A DNA stretch of 48,466 nt, from the NCBI GenBank assembly GCA_943330855.2, contig CALQJI020000038.1, forward strand, positions 1 through 48,466, written 5' to 3'. The notes beneath the pieces were generated by a model, which saw only the letters and a list, made by a program, of their open reading frames with translations, ran no database searches and was not told where the DNA came from. A program made the translations under genes and the position numbers. This stretch comes from Klebsiella pneumoniae (lineage in GTDB: Bacteria; Verrucomicrobiota; Verrucomicrobiia; Limisphaerales; SXTU01). Shown here one piece after another: positions 25,745-34,156 of the stretch; the first letter of the stretch is position 1; every line of letters starts with the position of its first letter.

Positions 25745-27667
25745 TCAGTTGAGCAGGTGCTCTTTGTAGAACAGGATGGTGGACAGGAATTGAAAATCCG
25801 CGTTGCGCTTCTTGGCGAAGCCGTGGCCCTCGTCCTTCGCCATCAGATACCAAACCTTGCCGCCGGCATCGCGGATGGCCTTGACCATCTGCTCGGCCTC
25901 GGTGAGCGGCACACGTGGGTCGTTTTTCCCCTGCACGACAAAGAGGGGCTTCTTGATGCGCGCGGCGTGGTTCGCGGGCGAGATGCGTTCGAGGAACTCC
26001 TTCATCTTCGGGTCGCGCTCGTCACCGTATTCCACGCGACGTAAATCGCGGCGATAGTCCTGCGTGTTGTTTAGAAAAGTCACGAAGTTCGAGATTCCCA
26101 CCACGTCAATACCGCACCGCAAAATGTCGGCATATTGAACCATGCACGCCAGGCTCATGTAGCCGCCGTAGCTGCCGCCCGTGACCGCGATACGGCTGCG
26201 GTCAAACTCTGACTGCCGAGCGATCCAACCGAGAATGGTAGCAATATCGCGCACGGAATCCTCGCGCTTGAAGCCGTTGTCGAGCGTGAGAAACGTTTTT
26301 CCGTAGCCCGATGAGCCGCGCACGTTCGGATACACGATCGCCACGCCCAGCTCGTTCAGGAAGTAGTTGTTCCGGGACTGGAAGATAGGGCGCGACTGCC
26401 CCTCCGGCCCGCCGTGGATGTTGATGATGATCGGGCGCGGGCCGGGGAATTTCTTCGGGTCGGGCCGATACACGATGGCGCTGATGAGCAAACCGTCGAA
26501 GCTGCTGAGTTTGAGAATCTCCGGCTCCACAAAGCTCTCCGGGTTCAACCCGCCCGTCTCGCTCTCCGTCCAGCGCTCCAATTGCCCTTTGCGCACGTCG
26601 AGCGAATACACGTCGGACGGGGACCTCGCAGAGCTGAGGTTGAAGGCCAGGTCATACCCGTTCGCGTGCCAATCGAGGTTGCTCACCGTCCCGAGCGGGA
26701 GCTTGGGCTTGGGCAGCGGCTTGCCCTTCTTCGCGTCCATCAAGTTCAGCACTCCCACGCCCGCCTCGTTCGTGACGAACGCGATGACCTTGCCGTCAGG
26801 CGATTGCTCAAACTCCTCCACGTCCCACGTGATACTCGCCGTGAGCGTGGTCTGCTCGCCACTCTTCAGGTCAATTCGGATAAGCTGCTGGAACTCTGAG
26901 TCGTCGTCCGACGTCGCTAGAATCGCCTTCCCGTCGTGAGCGAAACGCGCGTGGCCATAAGCGACCTTGTCCTTGCCCGCGCGCGTGATCTGCGAGCGCT
27001 TGCCCGTGCGTGCGTCCACGATGTGCAGGTGGCTCTCGTTGATGGAAATGTATTGGAGCACGAGCAGCAGGTTGTCATCGGGCGACCAATCCAGCACGCC
27101 CCAGCCGCCACCGGACAGCTCCGTCAACAGCCGGTCCGTCTTCGGATCGGAGGGGATCATCACCCAAATGTCGTTGTCCTTCCCCGTGCGACGCGTCGAG
27201 GTGTAGGCTAGGTGGATGCCGCTGTGCGAGAAGCGCGGGCCGGTGTTGCGCGACTTTCCGTCCGTCAGGAGCGTGTTCCTGCCGTCATGGAAATCATGGC
27301 GATACAGCTGATAAAATTCCCCGCCACCGCTGTCCTGCGAGAACACCGCGAAATCCCCCGCCTTCGGACGAAACTTCGCGCCACCCACCGGCTCCGTGCC
27401 GAACGTCACTTGGCGCCGCGCGCCGCCGGGGGACTTCACGAGGTGGAGTTGAGGCGTGTCCGCGAAGCGCGTGGTGATGAGCATCTCGCGGCGGATAGGA
27501 TGCCAGCTTTGAAACGCCGCCGCGCGGAACTCGAGGTAACGCGCCACGTCCCGCTGCAACTCCAGCGGGATGGCGGGCACGCCCTCGACGACGAGATTAT
27601 CCGGCAACTGCGCCGCGGCGGTGAATGAGAGGAACACAACGAGCAGGCTTGAAAACAGCTTCTTCAT
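25745..27667 (-). CDS. Secreted S9 family prolyl oligopeptidase
   Basis: 640 aa. Signal peptide MKKLFSSLLVVFLSFTAAA. Residues of about 50-390 form a WD40-like beta-propeller (TolB-like blades such as GPRFSHSGIHLAYTS and VLDWSPDDNLLLV). Residues of about 395-640 are the alpha/beta hydrolase with catalytic S499 (GGSYGG), D583 (GKNDPRV) and H615 (DEGHGF). The triad is intact. It is similar to dipeptidyl-peptidase IV / acylaminoacyl peptidase types. First in a four-gene run with RraA, kelch and M14 genes, which suggests peptide scavenging. Confidence 0.94.
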   Translation of the reverse strand: MKKLFSSLLVVFLSFTAAAQLPDNLVVEGVPAIPLELQRDVARYLEFRAAAFQSWHPIRREMLITTRFADTPQLHLVKSPGGARRQVTFGTEPVGGAKFRPKAGDFAVFSQDSGGGEFYQLYRHDFHDGRNTLLTDGKSRNTGPRFSHSGIHLAYTSTRRTGKDNDIWVMIPSDPKTDRLLTELSGGGWGVLDWSPDDNLLLVLQYISINESHLHIVDARTGKRSQITRAGKDKVAYGHARFAHDGKAILATSDDDSEFQQLIRIDLKSGEQTTLTASITWDVEEFEQSPDGKVIAFVTNEAGVGVLNLMDAKKGKPLPKPKLPLGTVSNLDWHANGYDLAFNLSSARSPSDVYSLDVRKGQLERWTESETGGLNPESFVEPEILKLSSFDGLLISAIVYRPDPKKFPGPRPIIINIHGGPEGQSRPIFQSRNNYFLNELGVAIVYPNVRGSSGYGKTFLTLDNGFKREDSVRDIATILGWIARQSEFDRSRIAVTGGSYGGYMSLACMVQYADILRCGIDVVGISNFVTFLNNTQDYRRDLRRVEYGDERDPKMKEFLERISPANHAARIKKPLFVVQGKNDPRVPLTEAEQMVKAIRDAGGKVWYLMAKDEGHGFAKKRNADFQFLSTILFYKEHLLN

Positions 27668-27812
27668 AATGCGGCCAGCGGTTTAACAGAAACCCGCGCG
27701 CGGGCAAACAGCTTTGCGCGCAAGCAGACCGAACGGGGTGTTGGGAGGACTGTCCCGGAGGATGTCACTGACACCAGTGAACTGGCTAGAAGCAGGATGG
27801 GGATACGGAGGA

Positions 27813-27845
27813 GCCATTGTTGCAACTAAGCGTTGTTACAATGGC
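27813..27845. other. Hairpin downstream of tRNA-Gly
   Basis: GCCATTGTTGCAAC and GTTGTTACAATGGC pair with two mismatches around a 5-nt loop. It lies 35 nt past the tRNA 3' end on the tRNA strand and before the S9 gene. It may be a weak terminator or processing structure; there is no U-tract. Confidence 0.4.
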
Positions 27846-27879
27846 CAACCTTCAACACCGTGATCCTTGGTAGAGAAAT

Positions 27880-27956
27880 TGGAGCGAGCGAAGGGATTCG
27901 AACCCTCGACATTCACGTTGGCAACGTGACGCTCTACCAGACTGAGCTACGCTCGC
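27880..27956 (-). tRNA. tRNA-Gly (GCC)
   Basis: A full cloverleaf is visible on the minus strand. Acceptor GCGAGCG pairs with CGCTCGC. The D-arm is GCTC/GAGC, the anticodon stem TCACG/CGTGA has loop TTGCCAA (anticodon GCC), and the T-arm is GAGGG-TTCGAAT-CCCTT. CCA is encoded at 27880-27882. Confidence 0.95.
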
Positions 27957-28111
27957 TTCCGTAAGAAGAGCGGGCGAAGAGTAGGCAACACCCGTTTCAT
28001 TGCAAGCGGAGATTTCCCGAATGTGGCTTTTCACCAAATTCGCCACGTCCGTCCGCCGGCGGGTTGCCCACGCTTGCCTTCACTTCGTCCGCTCCTACAC
28101 TCCGCGCTCCG

Positions 28112-30148
28112 ATGCTGAACTTAGACACGCTCAACCCCGAACAACGCGACGCCGTGGAGACGGTGCGCGGGCCGGTTCTCATCCTCGCGGGCGCGGGCAC
28201 GGGCAAGACGCGCGTCATCACCTTCCGCATCGCGCACATGGTCCAGCGCGGCATTGCGCCGGAGAACATTCTCGCCGTCACCTTCACCAACAAGGCCGCG
28301 CGGGAGATGCTGGAGCGAGTGAACCAACTCCTGCCCAAGCGCCGCAGCGCAGACGGGGAGAAGCCTTCGCGTCCGACGGTTTCGACGTTCCACTCGCTGT
28401 GTGTCCGCATCCTGCGACAACACATCGAGCTGCTCGGCTACAAGAAGAACTTCGTCATCTACGACGAGGCGGAGCAGCTCGGAGCGATTAAGAAGATTCT
28501 CGCCCACATCTCGGCGAAGGGGGAGTCAGCGGACCCGCGCGCGGTGCTGACCGCGTTGAGCAAGATCAAGAACGGCGGAGCTCAGGCCGAGGCGCTCCTC
28601 AAAGACCCCAACACCTCTGTCCTCGCAGAAATCGTCCGCAAGAAATACGAGTCCGCGCTGAAGGCCTGCAACGCGGTGGATTTCGACGACCTCATCCTGC
28701 TCACGCTCCGCCTCTTCACCGAGCATCCCGACGCGCTCGACGCCTGCCGCTCACGCTTCCGCTACGTGATGGTGGACGAGTATCAGGACACGAACGCCGC
28801 GCAGTTTCAGTTGGTCCACGCGCTCACGCTCAAGCACCGCAACCTCTGCGTTGTGGGCGACGACGACCAGTCCATTTACGGCTGGCGCGGCGCGGAAGTC
28901 GCGAACCTGCTCGACCTCGAAAAGCATTACCCCGAGGTGAAGGTCGTGAAGCTGGAGCAGAACTACCGCTCGACGAACACGATTCTCCAAGCCGCCAACG
29001 CGGTCATCAAGAACAACGCCCGACGGCGCGGAAAGAACCTCTGGTCGCAGAACGGACAGGGCGCGAAAATCCTCCTGCACGCCTTCGACACCGACGACAC
29101 CGAGGCGCGCACGGTGGCCGAGACCATCGAGTTCAAGCGCATGACGCAGCGCGTGCCGTGGGGCGACCAGGCGATTCTCTTCCGCACGAACCTCCAGTCG
29201 CGGCCCATCGAGATGGAGCTGCGGAAGGCGGGCATTCGCTACCATCTCATCGGCGGGCAGAGCTTCTTCGACCGGCGCGAGGTGCGGGATTTCATCGCCT
29301 ACGTGAAGATGTTCCTGAACCCGCACGACGACATCAGCCTGCTGCGCATCGCGAACGTCCCCGCGCGCGGCCTGAGCGACGTGACGATGGAGCGCCTGCT
29401 CGGCGCGAGTCAGGAGCGGCAAGGCTCGGTCTTCACCGCGATGCGGCACACGGACGTGCAGGAGAGTTTTCAAACCCGCCCCCGCGAGGCGATTCAGGAG
29501 TTCATCACGTTCATCGAGGAGACGCGCGCGAAGCTCGCCGACGAAACGCTGGCCGGGCACCCGACGGCGTTGCAGGACTGGTCGGAGAAGTTTCTCAACG
29601 AGACTGGCTATTGGAACGAACTGCGACGCGGCGAGAAGAACGTGGAGCAGGCCGAGAACCGCATCCGCAATCTGAAGGACTTGATTGCCAAGATGGATGG
29701 TGAGGCTGGGAATCGGCTACCTGCGGACCGCCTCGACACGTTCCTCGAAGACATGACGCTCGACGCGGACCGCGCCGAGGAGAAGGAGGCCGGCGACGCG
29801 GTGACGCTCATCACGATGCACTCGTGCAAGGGGCTGGAGTATCCGCACGTGTATGTCGTGGGGCTGGAGGACGGGCTGCTGCCGCACTCACGGTCGAAGG
29901 TCGAGGGCACGATGGACGAGGAGCGCCGGCTCTTCTACGTGGCCATCACGCGGGCGAAGCGGGAGCTGATGATTTCGCACTGCGGCGGGCGGAAGAAGTA
30001 TGGGCAGGTCATGCCCTGCCACCCCTCGCCGTTCCTGAAGGAGCTGCCGAAGGAACTCATCGAAGACGCGGAGGAGAAGGGCAAACAACCCGTCACCCAA
30101 GCCAGCGCGAAGGATATGTTCGCAGCGATGCGCGCGTCGTTGCAGTGA
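28112..30148 (+). CDS. UvrD/Rep-type superfamily 1A DNA helicase
   Basis: 678 aa from ATG 28112 (MLNLDTLNPEQRDAV). Motif I AGAGTGKT (26-33), Ia TFTNKAAREM, II VDEYQDTN, III GDDDQSIYGWRGA, IV EQNYRST, V TMHSCKGLEYPHV and VI FYVAITRAKRE are all present. It unwinds DNA 3' to 5' in repair or replication restart. The short length and the missing UvrD/PcrA C-terminal tail make Rep-like naming reasonable, but UvrD, PcrA and Rep cannot be separated by eye. An in-frame extension to 28064 is possible but not supported. Confidence 0.93.
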   Translation: MLNLDTLNPEQRDAVETVRGPVLILAGAGTGKTRVITFRIAHMVQRGIAPENILAVTFTNKAAREMLERVNQLLPKRRSADGEKPSRPTVSTFHSLCVRILRQHIELLGYKKNFVIYDEAEQLGAIKKILAHISAKGESADPRAVLTALSKIKNGGAQAEALLKDPNTSVLAEIVRKKYESALKACNAVDFDDLILLTLRLFTEHPDALDACRSRFRYVMVDEYQDTNAAQFQLVHALTLKHRNLCVVGDDDQSIYGWRGAEVANLLDLEKHYPEVKVVKLEQNYRSTNTILQAANAVIKNNARRRGKNLWSQNGQGAKILLHAFDTDDTEARTVAETIEFKRMTQRVPWGDQAILFRTNLQSRPIEMELRKAGIRYHLIGGQSFFDRREVRDFIAYVKMFLNPHDDISLLRIANVPARGLSDVTMERLLGASQERQGSVFTAMRHTDVQESFQTRPREAIQEFITFIEETRAKLADETLAGHPTALQDWSEKFLNETGYWNELRRGEKNVEQAENRIRNLKDLIAKMDGEAGNRLPADRLDTFLEDMTLDADRAEEKEAGDAVTLITMHSCKGLEYPHVYVVGLEDGLLPHSRSKVEGTMDEERRLFYVAITRAKRELMISHCGGRKKYGQVMPCHPSPFLKELPKELIEDAEEKGKQPVTQASAKDMFAAMRASLQ

Positions 30149-30155
30149 AGTTTTC

Positions 30156-30180
30156 GGAGCGCGGACGCCCACGTCCGCAG
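30156..30180. repeat. R1 half element (exact 25-mer)
   Basis: Identical over 25 nt to the left arm at 6388-6412, but without a partner arm. It lies between the convergent ends of the helicase and the secretin-related gene. Confidence 0.85.
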
Positions 30181-30194
30181 CCGTGTGCGCTTGG

Positions 30195-31031
30195 CTATTT
30201 CCCCGGCGCGCTGGGTGCGGGTTGGTTCAACTCAAACTTGTAGTCCAACCGGACGGCGGTGCGCGTGGCATCCAGCGTCGGGGTCAAGTTAATGGCCGGC
30301 CCCGTGACGGTGCCGTCAGGGAGTTGGCTGCGGACTTCCACACGCGCCTCGCGGCCACTCAAAGTGATGACACGGGGCATGGAGAGGATATCCGTTCCTT
30401 CAGCTTGTTCAGCTCGCTTCAGGAATGTTTGGTATTGCTCGGGTGTGAGCGCTGCGCCGGTCTGCATCTGCTCGATGCCGAGTTGTCCACTGGCGGCTCG
30501 TGCAAACTCCATAATGCGCATCGTGACCATCACGCTGTCGCTCGCAGTGCCATCGGCGGCGGCGATCAACTCCGGGGTAAGGAAAGCGGCAAGCTGTTTG
30601 CCGGGCACGGTCGAGGGCCAGATGCCCAGCGCGTGGGTGTGGCCGAGGAACAGATTGGCGGTCGCGGCGCTGGAGTGGGTGGTAATTTTAAGTGCGGGGG
30701 GCGGCTGGGCTGGGCTGGCTTTCGTAGCGAGCGGTGGCGTGCTCAGTGTCGGCGGCAGGGCACTCCGCAGGCGGGTGACCTCGGCTCGGAGCCGGGCGAG
30801 TTCGAGCACCTCGGCGTCGGAGAGCGCGGGTTGGGAGGCGCGACGGTTTTGCTCATCGGCCCTGAGTTTTTGGAGCCGTTGCAATTCCTGTTTCGCGCGT
30901 GCGAGTTCCGGCTGCGCCTCGGCCATCAGCGCCTGCGCGGTCTGGAGCTTGCGCACAGCAGTGATGAAACCGACGAGGCAGAGGGCCAGAGCGGCGTAGG
31001 CGACGTATTGGAAGAGTTGTCTGCGGTGCAT
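30195..31031 (-). CDS. Membrane protein with secretin-like C-terminal segment
   Basis: 278 aa. One transmembrane helix (about 8-27, YVAYAALALCLVGFITAV), then a coiled coil (about 28-65), a Pro-rich linker and a C-terminal domain. That domain has the text TDILSMPRVITLSGREARVEV, which closely resembles the secretin (GspD/PilQ) segment just before the beta-barrel. No barrel follows: the protein ends about 45 residues later. It may be a stand-alone secretin-associated piece or a divergent protein sharing this fold. It is divergent from the DUF1549 cytochrome gene. Confidence 0.75.
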   Translation of the reverse strand: MHRRQLFQYVAYAALALCLVGFITAVRKLQTAQALMAEAQPELARAKQELQRLQKLRADEQNRRASQPALSDAEVLELARLRAEVTRLRSALPPTLSTPPLATKASPAQPPPALKITTHSSAATANLFLGHTHALGIWPSTVPGKQLAAFLTPELIAAADGTASDSVMVTMRIMEFARAASGQLGIEQMQTGAALTPEQYQTFLKRAEQAEGTDILSMPRVITLSGREARVEVRSQLPDGTVTGPAINLTPTLDATRTAVRLDYKFELNQPAPSAPGK

Positions 31032-31179
31032 GGCTCAGATTGGTGGGCGGACTGTATTAGATGCCGAACGAGTGAACAGGCGCGATTTGGCCGCACCGAG
31101 GTTCGTGCGCGCCGGGCTGGCCATGTAAAGTTTTCTGGAACATCGTCCGCACGAGTCACGTCGAAGACACGGCCAAAAA

Positions 31180-34119
31180 ATGACCTCCTTAAATTCCATC
31201 GCGAAGCGAGTGCTGGTGTGCGCCGCCGTCGGCCTCTCGCTGTCCGCATCGGCACAGACCCAACCCGACGGCATCGAGTTCTTCGAGAAGAAGATTCGCC
31301 CGCTGCTGGCCGAGCATTGCTACGAATGCCACAGCGCGGGCAAGAAGACGAAGGGCGACCTTGCCCTCGACTCCCGCGAAGGTTGGATGAAGGGCGGCGA
31401 TTCTGGCCCGGCGCTCGTTCCCGGCGAACTCGACGCCAGCCGACTCATCACCGCCGTGCGCTACAAGGACAAGGAGTTCCGCATGCCGCCGAAGCGGAAG
31501 CTCTCGGACTCCCAAATCGCGGACTTCGAGGCGTGGGTGAAAATGGGTGCGCCCGACCCGCGCACGGGCGGCGCGACGTTCGTGAAGAAGGAAATCAACA
31601 TCGCCGATGGCCGGAAGCATTGGGCGTATCAGCTCCCGCAGAAGCAAACTCTGCCCACCGTGAAGGACGCCGCCTGGCCGCGCACGGACCTCGACCGTTT
31701 CCTCCTCGCGAAGCTGGAAGCCAAAAACCTTCACCCCTCCGCCGACGCCGCCCCCGTCACGCTCGTCCGTCGCCTTTACTTCGACCTCCTCGGCCTCCCG
31801 CCAACGCCCGAGCAGATAGACGCGTTCGTCCGCGACTTCTCACTTTCTCACTCTCCCAATCTCACACCTGCTCCGGCCAAGGCAGGTGAGCAGGCGGGAA
31901 AGCGGGAAAGTGAGAACGGTGCGGTCGTGCGGCTCGTGGACTCCCTCCTCGCCTCCCCGCACTTCGGCGAGCGCTGGGGCCGCCACTGGCTGGACGTGGT
32001 GCGTTACGCCGAGTCGCTCACGCTGCGCGGCTTCGTGATGAAGGAGGCTTGGCGCTACCGCGACTACGTCATCACCAGCTTCAACGCGGACAAGCCCTAC
32101 GACCGCTTCCTCCGCGAGCAGGTCGCCGGCGATTTGCTCCCGCACAGCTCCATCCCCCAGCGTCAGCAGCAACTCGTCGCCACGACGTTCCTCACGCTCG
32201 GCAACACGAACCTCGAAGAGCAGGAGAAGAAGCAGCTCGAAATGGATGTGGTGGACGAACAGCTCGACACGCTGGGCAAGGCCTTCCTCGGCCAGACCAT
32301 CGGCTGCGCCCGCTGCCACGACCACAAGTTCGACCCCATCCCCACGCGCGATTACTACGCGCTCGCCGGCATCTTCAAGAGTTCCAAGACGCTGGAGCAC
32401 TCCAACGTGAGCAAGTGGCTGGAGTTTCCGCTGCCCATGCCGCCCGGCGAGGACAAGCAATTCGCCGCGCACGACCAGGCTGTCGCAAAACTCACCGCCA
32501 GCATCAAGGCCGCGAAGGAATCGGCGAACACGGCGGTCGCGAAGAAGGCCACGCTGCCCAGCGGCGCGCTCGCGGCGAAGGTGCTCGCGGGCATCGTCGT
32601 GGACGATGAGCAGGCGAAGCGGGTGGGCAGTTGGACGGGGTCAAGCTCGACGAAGACCTTCATCGGCGAGGGCTACCTGCACGATGCCAACGAAGGCAAA
32701 GGCGAGAAGTCGCTGACCTTCCAGCCGGAGCTGTTACGCGCCGGCAAATACGAAATCCGCCTTGCCTACAGCCCCGGCGCCGGGCGGGCCAAGAACACGC
32801 CGGTGACCATTTTCAATGCGGACGGCGAGACCACCGTGCGCGTGGACCAGTCGGTGACCCCGCCCATCGAGGGCCGCTTCGTATCGCTCGGACAGTTCCG
32901 CTTCGAGCAGAACGGCGCGGGCTTCGTCCTCGTCGGCACCGACGGCACCAAGGGCGTCGTGACCGCCGACGCCGTGCAGTTCGTCCCGGTGGAGAAGCTG
33001 GCCGAGGTCGCCACCGCCACCACCGACGCGGGCAAGAAGGACAAAGCCAGCGACCCCGAGAACGTGAAGAAGCTGGAAGCCGAACTGAAGAAGCTCGAAG
33101 CGAGCGGCCCGAAGCGCCCGATGTTCATGTCCGTGAAGGAAGAGAACGCGGGCGACGTGCAGATTCATGTGCGCGGCAGCGTGAACAACCTCGGCGCGAA
33201 GGCCCCGCGCGGTTTCCTGCAAGTCGCCAGCTACGGGCCGTCGCCGAAGATTGCCGAGAAGGAAAGCGGCCGCCGCGAACTCGGCGATTGGCTCGCCAGC
33301 CGCGACAACCCGCTCACCGCCCGCGTCTTCGTGAACCGCACCTGGACCTGGCTCTTCGGCACCGGCCTCGTGCGCAGCCCCGACAACTTCGGCACCACCG
33401 GCGACATCCCTACGCACCCGGAGTTACTCGACCACCTCGCCGTCCGCTTTATGGACAGCGGCTGGTCGGTGAAGAAGCTGGTGCGGGAAATGGTTTTGAG
33501 CCGCGCCTACCAACAAGCCTCGGTCATTCCGCATTCCGCACTCCGCACTCCGCATTCCGCAGACCCCGAGAACAAGCTCTTCTGGCGCGCGAACCGCCGC
33601 AAACTCGCCGCCGAGTCCATCCGCGACACCGTCCTGCAAGTCAGCGGCCAGCTCGACCTCGCGCACGGCGGCTCGCTCCTGAAGCCCGGCACCAGCGCCG
33701 ACTACAACTACAAGCACACCGACACCCGCCGCAGCGTTTACTCGCCCGTGCTGCGCAACTCCTTGCCCGAACTGTTCGAGGCCTTCGACTTCGCCGACCC
33801 CAGCCTCGTCGTCGGCCAGCGCAGCGACAGCACCGTTGCCCCGCAAGCGCTCTTCATGATGAACCACCCGTGGGTCATGGAGCAGTCGCAGTCCGCCGCG
33901 CAGAAGCTCCTGGCCGAGCAACTCACCGACGACCGCACCCGCGTCGCCCGCGCCTACCGCCTCGTCTTGGGCCGCGTGCCCACGGACGGCGAGGTCACCC
34001 TCGCGCTGAAATTCCTCCCCGCCGAGTCCGCCACGACCGAGCCGGCCAAGCGCACCGAAGCTTGGGGCCGCTTCTACCAAGCCCTGTTTGCGTCGGTGGA
34101 TTTCCGCTACTTGAACTGA
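31180..34119 (+). CDS. Planctomycete-type cytochrome c protein, DUF1549/DUF1553
   Basis: 979 aa. Signal peptide near residues 10-25. An N-terminal cytochrome domain carries C47-YE-C50-H51 and later MPPKRKLS, a possible Met ligand. DUF1549 (about 165-430) holds a second CxxCH, C376-AR-C379-H380. Between the two DUFs is a beta-sandwich like the golvesin/xanthan-lyase C-terminal domain (about 490-605). DUF1553 (about 680-979) follows. Two stretches are repeat-encoded: about residues 220-246 and 782-795. The pair with the following DUF1501 gene is characteristic of PVC bacteria. The role is thought to be extracellular polysaccharide or sulfated-glycan metabolism, unproven. Confidence 0.93.
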   Translation: MTSLNSIAKRVLVCAAVGLSLSASAQTQPDGIEFFEKKIRPLLAEHCYECHSAGKKTKGDLALDSREGWMKGGDSGPALVPGELDASRLITAVRYKDKEFRMPPKRKLSDSQIADFEAWVKMGAPDPRTGGATFVKKEINIADGRKHWAYQLPQKQTLPTVKDAAWPRTDLDRFLLAKLEAKNLHPSADAAPVTLVRRLYFDLLGLPPTPEQIDAFVRDFSLSHSPNLTPAPAKAGEQAGKRESENGAVVRLVDSLLASPHFGERWGRHWLDVVRYAESLTLRGFVMKEAWRYRDYVITSFNADKPYDRFLREQVAGDLLPHSSIPQRQQQLVATTFLTLGNTNLEEQEKKQLEMDVVDEQLDTLGKAFLGQTIGCARCHDHKFDPIPTRDYYALAGIFKSSKTLEHSNVSKWLEFPLPMPPGEDKQFAAHDQAVAKLTASIKAAKESANTAVAKKATLPSGALAAKVLAGIVVDDEQAKRVGSWTGSSSTKTFIGEGYLHDANEGKGEKSLTFQPELLRAGKYEIRLAYSPGAGRAKNTPVTIFNADGETTVRVDQSVTPPIEGRFVSLGQFRFEQNGAGFVLVGTDGTKGVVTADAVQFVPVEKLAEVATATTDAGKKDKASDPENVKKLEAELKKLEASGPKRPMFMSVKEENAGDVQIHVRGSVNNLGAKAPRGFLQVASYGPSPKIAEKESGRRELGDWLASRDNPLTARVFVNRTWTWLFGTGLVRSPDNFGTTGDIPTHPELLDHLAVRFMDSGWSVKKLVREMVLSRAYQQASVIPHSALRTPHSADPENKLFWRANRRKLAAESIRDTVLQVSGQLDLAHGGSLLKPGTSADYNYKHTDTRRSVYSPVLRNSLPELFEAFDFADPSLVVGQRSDSTVAPQALFMMNHPWVMEQSQSAAQKLLAEQLTDDRTRVARAYRLVLGRVPTDGEVTLALKFLPAESATTEPAKRTEAWGRFYQALFASVDFRYLN
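31838..31917. repeat. Family R4 inverted repeat inside DUF1549 coding region
   Basis: Left arm 31838-31873 (TTCTCACTTTCTCACTCTCC...) and right arm 31882-31917 (...GCGGGAAAGCGGGAAAGTG) form an imperfect inverted repeat. It is translated in frame as a low-complexity loop and shares its unit with 8527-8560. Confidence 0.75.
33525..33561. repeat. Heptamer array inside DUF1553 coding region, family R7
   Basis: Five heptamers (CATTCCG, CATTCCG, CACTCCG, CACTCCG, CATTCCG) plus CA. They are translated as IPHSALRTPHSA between QQASV and DPENKLFWRAN. They have the same 7-bp period as arrays A-D but a different unit. Confidence 0.9.
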
Positions 34120-34156
34120 AGCCCCCGCTATTAAGCTCCGCCAAAGTCAATTTCCC

